In this document: positions 27,218 to 36,114 of the stretch, piece after piece
Numbering within the stretch: the first letter of the stretch is position 1
Layout of the letters: every line of letters begins with the position of its first letter
Assembly: GCF_002879865.1 (NCBI RefSeq)
Contig: NZ_PNXY01000006.1
Span: 62,001 to 126,000, forward strand
DNA: 64,000 nt
Direction of reading: 5' to 3'
Source: Paraburkholderia rhynchosiae
GTDB lineage: Bacteria > Pseudomonadota > Gammaproteobacteria > Burkholderiales > Burkholderiaceae
The notes under the pieces: generated by a model
Told to the model about the DNA's origin: nothing
Seen by the model: the letters and a program-made list of their open reading frames with translations, nothing else
Databases searched by the model: none
Program-made: the position numbers and the translations under genes

Positions 27218-27999
27218 TGGCCGCTCAACGCGCGCGCCGAGCCGAACACCTGGATCAAGCCCATCGACGCCCAGGTAATCATGAACGCGATGATCGCAAG
27301 CGCCGACGGCTCATACGCGCGATTCGCGCCGATCAATTGCAGGTATGGGCCGAACGCGGGCCTATCGAGCAGGCTCGCCAGCGTGAACTCGCCGATCACC
27401 ACCGCGAACGTGAGAAACGCGCCGGACAGAATGCCCGAGCGGATATTCGGGAAGATCACCTTGAAGAGAATCGTCGGCCAGTTCGCGCCCAGACATTCGG
27501 CGGCTTCGGTGAGCGAGCGCACGTCGACCGCGCGCAGACCGGCGTCCACCGCGCGGTACATGTACGGCAGCGCGAGTGTTACATAGCCGAACACCAGCAG
27601 CAGATCGGTCGCGCGCTCGTTGCCGGTGAGCGGCAGAATCGAACTGCTGTTATAGATGCGCAGATAGCCGAACACGATCACGATAGCCGGCACGACGAGC
27701 GGCAACAGTGTGATGAATTCGACGACCGGCCGCAGCTTCGGCAAGCGCAACTGCACCCAGTAAGCGGTCGGCACCACCAGCAACACGCCCACGACGATCG
27801 TCAACAGCGCCATCAGAATCGAATAGCCGAACGAGGCCTGAAAACGCGGATCGCTCAGCACGACGCTGTAAGCCTCGAAGCTGTATGTGCCGCGCTTCAT
27901 CCGCAGACTGAATTCGACCGTGGCGATCAACGGGATCAGGAAGTACAGCGAACCGACCACCATCGCGGTCCACGCTCCCACACGCGATTGGCTTTTCAT
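27208..27999 (-). CDS. ABC transporter permease (second membrane subunit)
   Basis: 263 aa, about six transmembrane helices. It is a PotC/CysW-like inner-membrane permease with the EAA loop LTEAAECLGANWPTILFKVI around residues 160-180, which docks on the ATPase. ATG 27999 overlaps the stop of the upstream permease gene by four bases (ATGA). The C-terminus (LSGQKV) lies inside the last unit of the 14-bp array. Confidence 0.92.
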   Translation of the reverse strand: MKSQSRVGAWTAMVVGSLYFLIPLIATVEFSLRMKRGTYSFEAYSVVLSDPRFQASFGYSILMALLTIVVGVLLVVPTAYWVQLRLPKLRPVVEFITLLPLVVPAIVIVFGYLRIYNSSSILPLTGNERATDLLLVFGYVTLALPYMYRAVDAGLRAVDVRSLTEAAECLGANWPTILFKVIFPNIRSGILSGAFLTFAVVIGEFTLASLLDRPAFGPYLQLIGANRAYEPSALAIIAFMITWASMGLIQVFGSARALSGQKV

Positions 28000-28934
28000 C
28001 GACGTCCCCTTTCAGCACGTGAGCGCAGCCAGATGTAGCCGCCATTCGAAAGACCTGTCACGAGCACCATGCCGAGCGCGAGCGCGTAGCCGAGATTCTG
28101 GTTGTGCATGACGTCGCCGCGAATCTGCGCGAACAGCAGGATGGGCACGATGTTCAACGAGCTGCCGGTCAGCGCGTAAGCCGTGGCCACCGCGCCGAAC
28201 GCATTGGCGAACAGCAGCAGCGTCGCGCCGAGCACGCTCGGCCATAGCACCGGCAGCGCGACGTGGCGCCAGTACTGATACGCGGTGCCGCCGAGGCAAT
28301 CGCATGCCTCGCGCCACTCGCGTTTCAGGCCGTCGAGCGCGGGCGTGACGATCAACACCATCAATGGAATCTGGAAGTACAGGTAGGTCAGCGTGAGCCC
28401 GGAGAAGCTGAGAATGCTGAAGCCTGTCGAATACAGATTGAAGCCGAGATACTTTTTCAGCAACACGGTAACGAGCCCGACGCGCCCGAGCGTGCAGATG
28501 AAAGCGAACGCGAGCGGCACGCCGGCAAAGTTCGACGCGACGCCGGAGAACGTCATCAACGTCGGACGAATCCAGCCGGGAAGTTTGCCCTGCACCGCCG
28601 CCCACGCGAGCAGCGAGCCGATCAGCGCGCCGCCGAGCGACGACGCCGCGCTCACCTTGAAGCTGATCCAGTAGGCGTCCATCACGGACGGCTGGAACAG
28701 GCCGCGCAGATTGGCGAGCGTGAAGTGGCCTTGCGAATCCTGAAACGCGCCGATCATCAGAAAGCCGGTCGGCAGAATCAGGAACAGCAGTGCGAAGGTA
28801 AAGAACGGCACGACGCCGATCCAGGTCAGCATCTGCGACGCGCGGCCCGGACCGTTGACGCGAGGCGTTGGAGTGGGCACAGGCGGAACCAGCAATTCCG
28901 GCTGCACCGACCCGGCATCCGATGAAGCGCTCAT
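27996..28934 (-). CDS. ABC transporter permease (first membrane subunit)
   Basis: 312 aa, PotB/CysU-like. A Pro-rich N-terminal tail (about 35 residues) precedes six predicted helices. The EAA motif region is REACDCLGGTAYQYWRHVALP near 210-230. It has a 4-base overlap with the next permease gene. It lies downstream of the binding-protein gene, with an imperfect hairpin in the 106-base gap. Confidence 0.92.
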   Translation of the reverse strand: MSASSDAGSVQPELLVPPVPTPTPRVNGPGRASQMLTWIGVVPFFTFALLFLILPTGFLMIGAFQDSQGHFTLANLRGLFQPSVMDAYWISFKVSAASSLGGALIGSLLAWAAVQGKLPGWIRPTLMTFSGVASNFAGVPLAFAFICTLGRVGLVTVLLKKYLGFNLYSTGFSILSFSGLTLTYLYFQIPLMVLIVTPALDGLKREWREACDCLGGTAYQYWRHVALPVLWPSVLGATLLLFANAFGAVATAYALTGSSLNIVPILLFAQIRGDVMHNQNLGYALALGMVLVTGLSNGGYIWLRSRAERGRR

Positions 28935-28962
28935 AGCTCACCCTTTGGGCATTCTGGCTAAC

Positions 28963-29010
28963 GCCGCGCGCGGCCGTTCATAGTCTGTATTGAACGACGC
29001 ACGCGGCGGC
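28963..29010. repeat. imperfect long hairpin between binding-protein and permease genes
   Basis: The closing stem CGTTCA/TGAACG has a 10-base loop (28981-28990) and is extended outward through bulges to GCCGC/GCGGC at the base. Its position after a binding-protein gene is typical of hairpins that protect that part of the mRNA. Confidence 0.5.
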
Positions 29011-29040
29011 ATGACTTCACGCTAGGAACTACCGTCGCGC

Positions 29041-30153
29041 TTACTTGACGTTCGCGCCGACCACTTCGTCCCAATGCTTCGTGATGGTTTCCTTGTACGC
29101 GTCCTGTTGCGAGAGCGTCGGGAACACCACGTTCTTATACGACGACGGCGGCGGCAGCTTGTCGAGTAGCGCTTGCGGCACCTTCTTGCCGGCCACGAGT
29201 TCGTTGTAGCGCATCGGGTGGCAATAGCCGGCCAACCAGCCGATCTGGCCTTCGTCGGAATAGAGATATTCCATCCACAGCTTGGCGGCGTTCGGATGCG
29301 GCGCGTAAGCGCTGATCGCCTGAACATAGACGCCGGCCACCACGCCCGTTTTCGGAATCACCACCTGAACCTTCGGATTGCCTTTCAGCGTATCGCGGTC
29401 GGCGAGCGCGTTGTAATCCCAACGGACGACGATCGGCGTTGTGCCTTGCGCGAGCGAAGCGGCCTTGCCGATCACCGGCACGAAGTTGCCGCTCTTGTTC
29501 AGGTCGCCGAAGAATTTGAGGCCGGCTTTGTCCGCCTTGGCGGCGTCGCCCTTGCTCTGCGACAGGCCGGCTGCATAGACCGCCTGGATCGCCTGGTTCG
29601 CCGAACGCGGGTCGCCTGCGAGCGAGACCGCGTTCTTATAGTCGGACTTGAGCAGGTCGCTCCAGTCGGACGGCGCTTTGTCGATCATGTCAGCGTTCAC
29701 TTCGAACGCGAGCACGCCGTAGTAGTCGCCGTACCAGTAGCCGTCGGCATCCTTCGATTCCTTGGGAATCGAATTCCATGTCGAGACCTTGTAAGGCTGC
29801 AACAGCCCTTCCGCCTTCGCGGTCGGTCCGAACGACAGACCCACGTCGATCACGTCGGGCGCTTGCGGACCCTTGTTGCCCTTATTCGCCTTGATGGCTT
29901 CCACTTCGTCACCGGAACCGGCGTCCGGATTCAGCTCGTTGATCTTGATGCCGTATTTCTTCTGAAAGCCCGCGACGAGTTGCCCGTAGTTGCACCAGTC
30001 GTGCGGCAACGCGATCACGGTGAGCTGACCTTCCTGCTTCGCGGCGGCGACCAGTGCGTCGAGCGGCGCGGCGCAAGCGCTGCTCGCGCCAGCGGCGGCG
30101 ACGCCCGCGGCGGCCGACATCGAAAGTATGCGAGCTAACACGGTGCGGTTCAT
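29041..30153 (-). CDS. periplasmic solute-binding protein of the ABC importer
   Basis: 370 aa. A signal peptide (MNRTVLARILSMSAAAGVAA, cleavage near residue 28) is followed by a type II periplasmic binding fold of the iron/polyamine/phosphonate cluster. Examples are QEGQLTVIALPHDWCNYGQL near 39-58, NPDAGSGDEVEAIKANKG, and SAYAPHPNAAKLWMEYLYSDEGQ. GGGGA lies upstream of ATG 30153. The ligand is unknown. The adjacent glycerophosphodiesterase suggests a phosphodiester or phosphonate-like substrate. Confidence 0.92.
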   Translation of the reverse strand: MNRTVLARILSMSAAAGVAAAGASSACAAPLDALVAAAKQEGQLTVIALPHDWCNYGQLVAGFQKKYGIKINELNPDAGSGDEVEAIKANKGNKGPQAPDVIDVGLSFGPTAKAEGLLQPYKVSTWNSIPKESKDADGYWYGDYYGVLAFEVNADMIDKAPSDWSDLLKSDYKNAVSLAGDPRSANQAIQAVYAAGLSQSKGDAAKADKAGLKFFGDLNKSGNFVPVIGKAASLAQGTTPIVVRWDYNALADRDTLKGNPKVQVVIPKTGVVAGVYVQAISAYAPHPNAAKLWMEYLYSDEGQIGWLAGYCHPMRYNELVAGKKVPQALLDKLPPPSSYKNVVFPTLSQQDAYKETITKHWDEVVGANVK

Positions 30154-30232
30154 AGTTTTCCCCATCCTCTGCCGAAATTGCTACGTTTGGAAAATTTCTA
30201 ATTCGAGCCAAAGTGCGCGAGTCATCCGCAAT

Positions 30233-30281
30233 TGCGTCCGCTTTTGCATCCCGCGTTTGCGTCCGTGCTTGCATCCATGCT
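30233..30281. repeat. degenerate 12-bp array, four units
   Basis: Units such as TGCGTCCGCTTT, TGCATCCCGCGT, TGCGTCCGTGCT and TGCATCCATGCT lie in tandem, with one extra base between the second and third. The array is in the 164-base gap between the phosphodiesterase and binding-protein genes. Confidence 0.7.
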
Positions 30282-30317
30282 TGCGCGCCCACGCCATGCT
30301 TTCGCCGGATCCGGCGC

Positions 30318-31082
30318 TCAGAGCATGTCGTGTTGCAGTCTATCTATGCGATCTGTACAAATCATGTCGACGCCCCATTGCGCGAGCAGTTGCGCACGCG
30401 CCGGGTCGTTCACCGTGTAGGCCAGCACATGCAGCCCGGCCGCGCGAATCCCGGCGACCAGCGGCTCGGTCAGATAACGATGGCTCGCATGCAGCGATAC
30501 GCAGTCCAACTCGCGCACGATCCGCAGCCAGTCAGCAGGCACTTCTTCGAACAGCATGCCGCGCCGCAATGAAGGCGCCGCGTCGCGCGCGGCCGCAAGC
30601 GCATCGAACGAAAAGGATGACAACAGCGGCGGCGTTTGCCCTTGCCACAACGTCAGCGCCCCGCTCGCGACGAGGCGGCCGGTGACTTCGTCGCGGCCGG
30701 CGCAGGGCTTGATTTCGATGTTGGCCGCAATGCCGTCGCGCGCGCAACGCGCGGCCGCATCGGCTAGCGTCGGCAGACGTGTGCCGGCGAATTGCGGCGC
30801 GAACCGGGCGCCAGCGTCGAGCGCGGAAAGCTGCGCCCACGAGTAGATCGCCGCGGCGCCGTAGCCGTTGGTGGTGCGCTCCAGCGTGTCGTCGTGCAGC
30901 AGAAAGAGTTGGTTGTCGGCGGAGAGTTTGGCGTCGAACTCGACCATGCGGTAACCGTAGCGCACGCAGGCATCGAAACCGGCAAGCGTGTTCTCGGGCG
31001 CGAGCGTGCCGCCGCAGCGGTGCGCAACGAGCGGCGGATACGGCCACTCTGCAGATGATGCGCGATCGATCCCGTTTCCCAC
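30318..31082 (-). CDS. ugpQ: glycerophosphodiester phosphodiesterase
   Basis: 254 aa GDPD-family TIM barrel that cleaves glycerophosphodiesters to glycerol-3-phosphate and an alcohol. Metal-site motifs are AHRCGGTLAPENT (where HRG is usual), MVEFDAKLSADNQ, and LHDDTLERTTNG. The later NIEIKPC carries another ligand. No signal peptide is seen, so it acts in the cytoplasm, consistent with cleaving imported substrates. GTG 31082 is the start, with AAAGG about ten bases upstream. It leads the ABC operon and is divergent from the DeoR-type gene. Confidence 0.92.
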   Translation of the reverse strand: MGNGIDRASSAEWPYPPLVAHRCGGTLAPENTLAGFDACVRYGYRMVEFDAKLSADNQLFLLHDDTLERTTNGYGAAAIYSWAQLSALDAGARFAPQFAGTRLPTLADAAARCARDGIAANIEIKPCAGRDEVTGRLVASGALTLWQGQTPPLLSSFSFDALAAARDAAPSLRRGMLFEEVPADWLRIVRELDCVSLHASHRYLTEPLVAGIRAAGLHVLAYTVNDPARAQLLAQWGVDMICTDRIDRLQHDML

Positions 31083-31190
31083 GTCTCGTAACCTTTCATT
31101 CAGATAGAGCAGGTTGATATGCGCCGACGTATGCGGTCTTGCCAGAAAACGCCGCGCAAATGCGCGGAAGCGGACATTAAACTTTCCATT

Positions 31191-31207
31191 CGAACATTCG
31201 ATGTTCG
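31191..31207. promoter_or_regulatory. palindromic operator candidate
   Basis: CGAACAT-TCG-ATGTTCG, perfect 7-bp arms. The half-site ATGTTCG is the same as in E. coli GlpR operators, and GlpR belongs to the same DeoR family as the adjacent regulator. Here the half-sites face outward relative to the E. coli arrangement. Confidence 0.55.
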
Positions 31208-31316
31208 GAACAGGCGCGGTACTTCAATTTGCGAAGGCTAAAGTCAAATACACAAAGTTGCAAGCTGCCAAAAAAATACAACACAATCGGACTAAAGTAG
31301 TACGCTTGACATCGGC

Positions 31317-31336
31317 TGGACACACATTCGTGTCCA
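31317..31336. promoter_or_regulatory. second palindromic operator candidate
   Basis: TGGACAC-N6-GTGTCCA, perfect 7-bp arms, 78 bases upstream of the DeoR-type start. A TTGACA lies just before it at 31306-31311. Confidence 0.5.
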
Positions 31337-31413
31337 CGATGTCGTCGGTTAATCGTCCGTTAATACACGTTTCTTACACGTTCTGCGAGCGCATTCGCAT
31401 CAAGGGAAAATGC

Positions 31414-32184
31414 ATGTGGCAGGAAGACCGTCATCAGAGAATACGCGCGTTGTTGTCGACGTTGCATCGGGTGTCGACCGAACGGATCATGGCGGACCTT
31501 GGCGTGTCGCGCGAAACGGTGCGGCGCGATCTGCTCGACCTCGAAGCGCTCGGTGAATTGCGGCGCGTGCATGGCGGCGCGATAAAACCCGCCGACGAAG
31601 CACCGATCGCCGAGCGCGCGCACATGCGCGTGAAATCGAAAACGGCCATCGCGAAGGCAGCGACCGGCTTGATCGCGAGCGGACAAACGCTGTTTATCGA
31701 CGCGGGCACCACGACCGCCGCGCTCGCCGAGGAGTTGGCGAAACTTGCGAACCTGACCATCGTGACGAATTCAATCGACGTCGCGTTGAAGTTGCGCGGC
31801 GCGACCGAGCAAGCCGACGCGGGCAACGAAGTCATTCTGCTCGGCGGCACGATCAGCGACCGCGCGATGGCAACCACCGGCGCGACCACCGTGCTCGATA
31901 TTCAGCGCTATCGTGGGGACCTGGCGCTGCTGTCGCCGGTCGGCATCGACTACCGGCATGGCGCGACCAATTACGACCACGCCGAAACGGAAGTGGCGCG
32001 CGCGATGGTCGCGAATGCGGACCGCGTGGTGATCCTCGCCGACTACAGCAAGATTGGCCAGCGCAGCCGGATTTCCTACTGCCCGGTCGAGCGGATCGAC
32101 GTGCTCGTGACCAACAAGAAGGCCGTCGACGCCGCCGATTTCGCCGCGTTGAAAAAGAAGCTGGAAGAAGTGGTTCTGGCGTGA
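31414..32184 (+). CDS. DeoR/GlpR family transcriptional regulator
   Basis: 256 aa. The N-terminal winged HTH carries the DeoR signature VSTERIMADLGVSRETVRRDL (about residues 20-40) and LRRVHGGA. The C-terminal sugar-phosphate sensor domain has FIDAGTTTAALAEEL and TIVTNS. AAGGGA precedes ATG 31414. It is divergent from ugpQ and the ABC genes, which it probably represses, with a phosphorylated metabolite such as glycerol-3-phosphate as inducer (inference). Confidence 0.93.
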   Translation: MWQEDRHQRIRALLSTLHRVSTERIMADLGVSRETVRRDLLDLEALGELRRVHGGAIKPADEAPIAERAHMRVKSKTAIAKAATGLIASGQTLFIDAGTTTAALAEELAKLANLTIVTNSIDVALKLRGATEQADAGNEVILLGGTISDRAMATTGATTVLDIQRYRGDLALLSPVGIDYRHGATNYDHAETEVARAMVANADRVVILADYSKIGQRSRISYCPVERIDVLVTNKKAVDAADFAALKKKLEEVVLA

Positions 32185-32236
32185 AGCGTCAGGTTTTCGG
32201 CTTCCTGCGTCGTGCTCGACGTCTGGCGCCTGCCGC

Positions 32237-33904
32237 TCATTCCTTCACATGCATCGTGTCGAGCGCCCGCTTGCGCAAGCGCGTGTCGTGCAGCGCGCCG
32301 GCGGCATCGAGCACCGGATAAGCCGTCGAACAGAACAGCGAGTTGAGCCGCTTCATGTCGCTGATCAGATCCAGATGCAATGCGCTGGTCTCGATGCTGC
32401 GCAGCGTCTGCCCGGCGAGCCGGTCCAGATGCCGGTACGAATACGCCCGCTCAAGATCGCGGAAACGCTCTTTCTCGGCGAGCAGGCGTTCGGCGCAACG
32501 CAGATCGTTGTTCAGGAAAACGGACAGGCCGAGTTGCAGATTGCTGACGAGCCGCGTTTGCAGGTCGTCCAGTTCGCCCAGCCCTTCTTCCGAAAACGAG
32601 AGACGGTGAGCGATCTTCTTTTCCTCGATATCTCCAACTATCCGCTCGATGATGTCGCCCGCGTGTTCCAGGTTGATGGTCAGCGAAATAATGTCGGTCC
32701 AACGGCGGCTATCTGCTTCGTCGAGCTGCTCGCGCGAGATCAGCGTGAGGTAATTCTTGACAGCGGCGTAGAGCTCGTCGATGTCGTCGTCCATGCGGAC
32801 CGTTTCGCGCGCCGTGTCCAGATGGTTATGATGAATCAGCTCGGCGACGTTGTCGAGCATGGCGCGCACGATATCGCCGATCCGCAGCACCTCGCGCGCG
32901 GCATTTGCAAGCGCGAGCGTCGGCGTTGACAGCGCGGCGGCGTCGAGATGCAGCGGCCGCAATTCGCCGTTCGGCATGGGCCTGTCCGGCAACACCCGCA
33001 CGCAGATGCGCGCCACCGGATCGATCAGCGACAGGCACGCGCAGCAACGCAGCGTGTTGTAGATCAGGTGAAAGCCAACCGTGGCTTCGCGCGGATTCGC
33101 GATCAGCACTGGCAGTCCCCGCGCGAGCAGGGGCGCGAACGGCAGAATCAACAATGCGCCGGCCAGTTTGAAGGCGAAGCTGCCCAACGCGAGCCGTCGC
33201 GCCCCTCCATTCTGCGCGGCCGCGCCCAGCAGCGCCAGCAAGCCGCTGCCGAGATTTGCGCCGATCACGAGACACAGTGCCACCTTCAACGAAATCACGC
33301 CCGACGATGCAAGCGTGGCCGTCAGCAGCACCGCTGCGAGGCTCGAATACGACAGCATTGCGAAGGCAGCGCCGACCAGTGCATCGAGCATCGTGTCGCC
33401 GGTCAATGCGCCGAACATCACGCGCACGCCGGCGCCTTGCATCATCGGCTGGGCGGCCTGGACGATCAGATGAAGCGCGAGCAGGATCAGGCCGAGCCCG
33501 ATCAAAGTGCGCCCGACCTGACCGAGACGCGTTTGCTTGCGCGACAGAAAGAGCGGCACGCCGAACAGAATAAGAATTGGCGACAGCCAGGACAGATCGA
33601 GTGTGAGAACCCGCGCCATCAACGCCGTGCCGACGTCGGCACCCAGCATGATCGCGAGACCACTGGTAAGCGGCAGGAGCCCTTGCGCCGCGAACGATGT
33701 GACGATCACCGCGGTGGCGTTACTGCTTTGCACGAGACTGGTGACGCCGACTCCCGACAGGAACGCACGCCCGCGGCTGCGGGTGCTGTGCCCGAGCACG
33801 CTGCGCAGATCGGCGCCGAGCACGCGGAGGATGCCGGTGCGCACGATATGCGAGCCCCACACGAGCAGTGCCACGCCGGCCAGAAGGTTAAGGAGGATCA
33901 ACAT
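32237..33904 (-). CDS. Na/Pi cotransporter family protein with PhoU-like domain
   Basis: 555 aa from ATG 33904 (MLILLNLLAGVALLVWG). The N-terminal half has two Na/Pi-cotransporter repeats; the first shows SLVQSSNATAVIVTSF near residues 66-81. The C-terminal region from about 340 is a helical PhoU-like domain (NLEHAGDIIERIVGDIEEKK). Relatives move phosphate with sodium, and the PhoU part suggests phosphate-responsive control. An open frame to 33994 adds 30 unconvincing residues. Convergent with the DeoR-type gene. Confidence 0.9.
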   Translation of the reverse strand: MLILLNLLAGVALLVWGSHIVRTGILRVLGADLRSVLGHSTRSRGRAFLSGVGVTSLVQSSNATAVIVTSFAAQGLLPLTSGLAIMLGADVGTALMARVLTLDLSWLSPILILFGVPLFLSRKQTRLGQVGRTLIGLGLILLALHLIVQAAQPMMQGAGVRVMFGALTGDTMLDALVGAAFAMLSYSSLAAVLLTATLASSGVISLKVALCLVIGANLGSGLLALLGAAAQNGGARRLALGSFAFKLAGALLILPFAPLLARGLPVLIANPREATVGFHLIYNTLRCCACLSLIDPVARICVRVLPDRPMPNGELRPLHLDAAALSTPTLALANAAREVLRIGDIVRAMLDNVAELIHHNHLDTARETVRMDDDIDELYAAVKNYLTLISREQLDEADSRRWTDIISLTINLEHAGDIIERIVGDIEEKKIAHRLSFSEEGLGELDDLQTRLVSNLQLGLSVFLNNDLRCAERLLAEKERFRDLERAYSYRHLDRLAGQTLRSIETSALHLDLISDMKRLNSLFCSTAYPVLDAAGALHDTRLRKRALDTMHVKE

Positions 33905-34114
33905 AAGGCACTGCTCATTTATTCTCTGCTGCCATGACCCGAACCGCATGCCGCGCGTCCGACACCCGGGGCGTATATGACAGTAGTGTTGCACATTTTT
34001 GCCTTATTGTAATTTTGTGCTTTTAAATATACGCTCGCGCAACGATGTGAATCGCCACGTGCCCGTTTATGCCGGTCATAGGGCGTTTCGACCACCTGAT
34101 CACAAGGACGACGG

Positions 34115-34798
34115 ATGAGCCGCAATCTCGCGCTGTTCGACCTGGACCACACGTTGCTGCCGCTCGACAGCGACCAGGCGTGGGCTCACTTTATCGCCGG
34201 CCTCGGCATAGAAGGCGCGGCGCGCCATGCGCAAGACATCGACGAGTATTACCGGCAATACGTGGCCGGCACGCTCGACATGGCCTCCTACCTCGATTAC
34301 ACGCTGGCGCCGCTCGCGCGTCACTCACGCGAGCAACTCGACGCATGGCACGCGCAGTTCATGCAGGAAGTGATCGCGCCGGCAATCCTGCCAGCAGCGC
34401 GTGAGCTCGTGCAGCGTCACGTCGAAGCGGGCGACCTGTGCTGCATTGTCACGGCCACGAACGTGTTCGTGACAGCGCCGATCGGCAGGGCGCTCGGCTT
34501 CGAGCATCTTCTTGGAATTGAACTCGACACTGAAGGCGGTGATCCGCTGGCGCGTTTTACGGGCACGTCGATGGGTGTTCCGACGTTCCGCGAAGGCAAG
34601 ATCACGCGCACGGAGACCTGGCTGAGCTCACTTGGTCACCGTTTGCAGGACTTTCCGCAGAGCTGGTTTTATAGCGATTCGATCAACGACGTTCCCTTGC
34701 TCGAACGCGTCACGCATCCGGTCGCGACAAATCCGGATGCGCGGTTACGTGCGATAGCGAATGAGCGCGGCTGGCCGGTCATCGAGCTTTTTGCGTAA
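34115..34798 (+). CDS. HAD-superfamily IB phosphatase (SerB-like)
   Basis: 227 aa. The catalytic Asp motif is LFDLDHTLLP (residues 7-16), motif II is IVTATN near 109-114, and motif IV is YSDSINDVPLL near 188-198. It belongs to the subfamily IB that includes phosphoserine phosphatase and small phosphomonoesterases. The substrate cannot be read from sequence. It stands alone, divergent from the Na/Pi gene. Confidence 0.9.
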   Translation: MSRNLALFDLDHTLLPLDSDQAWAHFIAGLGIEGAARHAQDIDEYYRQYVAGTLDMASYLDYTLAPLARHSREQLDAWHAQFMQEVIAPAILPAARELVQRHVEAGDLCCIVTATNVFVTAPIGRALGFEHLLGIELDTEGGDPLARFTGTSMGVPTFREGKITRTETWLSSLGHRLQDFPQSWFYSDSINDVPLLERVTHPVATNPDARLRAIANERGWPVIELFA

Positions 34799-35050
34799 CG
34801 CGCGGCGCGGGGTAGAAGAAGCTGGCCATTCGGCCGATTGCCGATGGACTGGCGCTCGCCGGACGACGGGAAGGAATGCTGATGTGGCCGTCAGCGGTCA
34901 CGACTGCGATGGTGGCCGCCTCGTTCGCCGCATCTAATTAACGCTTGCATCCCTCTGCATGCTGCTCGCACGGTACTACCGGTAGCGGGGTAAGCGCGTC
35001 GCCAACGCGCTGCGCTAACGCTCAGGCGCTTGGTCACCGTGACATAAAAA

Positions 35051-35068
35051 AGCCCGCAAATGCGGGCT
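35051..35068 (-). terminator. intrinsic terminator after lipA
   Basis: AGCCCGCA/TGCGGGCT stem with a 2-base loop is followed on the minus strand by six T residues. It lies 26 bases after the lipA stop. Confidence 0.88.
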
Positions 35069-35093
35069 TCCTTCAAGCTGGCGGATCAGATAC

Positions 35094-36101
35094 TCAGACC
35101 ACGCCGGCTCCGTGCGCCTGCAAATCGGCGTGATAGCTCGAACGAACCATTGCACCCACTGCGGCGTGCGTGAAGCCCATCTTGTAGGCCTCTTCCTCGT
35201 ACATCTTGAACGTGTCGGGATGCACGTACGAGCGTACCGGCAGATGGTGTTCCGACGGCTGCAGATACTGCCCGATCGTCAACATGTCCACGTCGTGCTC
35301 GCGCAGGTCGCGCATGACTTGCAGAATCTCTTCTTCCGTTTCGCCGAGGCCCACCATGAGACCGGACTTGGTCGCGACGTCCGGATGCAGCGCCTTGAAG
35401 TCCTTGAGCAGTTTCAGCGAATGCGCGTAGTCTGAACCAGGACGCGCTTCCTTATACAGACGCGGCACCGTTTCGAGATTGTGGTTCATCACGTCGGGCG
35501 GTGCGGCGTTCAGAATGCCGAGCGCACGATCCAGACGGCCGCGGAAGTCCGGCGTCAAAATTTCGATGCGCGTGTCCGGCGACAGCTCGCGCGTCTGACG
35601 GATACATTCCACGAAGTGCGCCGCGCCGCCGTCGCGCAGATCATCGCGGTCCACGCTCGTAATCACCACGTACTTCAGCTTCAGCGCGGCAATGGTGCGG
35701 GCGAGATTCGCCGGCTCATCCGCGTCGAGCGGGTCCGGGCGGCCGTGGCCGACGTCGCAGAACGGGCAGCGCCGCGTGCACTTGTCGCCCATGATCATGA
35801 AGGTCGCCGTGCCCTTGCCGAAACATTCGCCGATGTTCGGGCAGCTCGCTTCTTCACAAACCGTATGCAGATTGTGCTCACGCAGAATCTGCTTGATTTC
35901 GTAGAAGCGCGAGTTGCCGGTCGCCGCTTTGACGCGGATCCAGTCCGGCTTCTTCAGCTTTTCAATCGGGACGATCTTGATCGGAATACGGGCGGTTTTG
36001 GCTTGCGCCTTCTGCTTCGCCGTGGCGTCGTAAGCAGCAGCGGATGCCGGCACGCCTTCCGGCGCGGGAGAAGCTGCGAGGTTCGCGGTAACGTCAGTCA
36101 T
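35094..36101 (-). CDS. lipA: lipoyl synthase
   Basis: 335 aa radical-SAM enzyme that inserts two sulfurs into protein-bound octanoyl groups. The auxiliary cluster motif is [12 protein letters not shown] and the radical-SAM motif is [10 protein letters not shown]. The C-terminal [10 protein letters not shown] contains the conserved RSS. ATG 36101 ([16 protein letters not shown]) is preferred; an upstream ATG at 36131 would overlap lipB. It follows lipB by about 13 bases, completing the lipoylation pathway. The N-terminal 50 residues are an Ala/Lys-rich extension. Confidence 0.97.
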   Translation of the reverse strand: MTDVTANLAASPAPEGVPASAAAYDATAKQKAQAKTARIPIKIVPIEKLKKPDWIRVKAATGNSRFYEIKQILREHNLHTVCEEASCPNIGECFGKGTATFMIMGDKCTRRCPFCDVGHGRPDPLDADEPANLARTIAALKLKYVVITSVDRDDLRDGGAAHFVECIRQTRELSPDTRIEILTPDFRGRLDRALGILNAAPPDVMNHNLETVPRLYKEARPGSDYAHSLKLLKDFKALHPDVATKSGLMVGLGETEEEILQVMRDLREHDVDMLTIGQYLQPSEHHLPVRSYVHPDTFKMYEEEAYKMGFTHAAVGAMVRSSYHADLQAHGAGVV

Positions 36102-36114
36102 TCGTTCGGTCCAG

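Larger units (their letters stand above)
31083..31413. promoter_or_regulatory. divergent control region between ugpQ and the DeoR-type regulator
   Basis: 331 bases, markedly AT-richer than its flanks from about 31175 to 31300. It contains two perfect palindromes, listed separately, and no gene. Several A/T-rich hexamers could be promoter parts, but none forms a convincing -35/-10 pair. Confidence 0.55.

Noticed and set aside
33977-33983. Half of a PhoB box (CTGTCAT on the minus strand) upstream of the Na/Pi transporter gene
   Set aside because: The second direct repeat eleven bases away is missing on either side, so a Pho box cannot be supported despite the suggestive neighbour.
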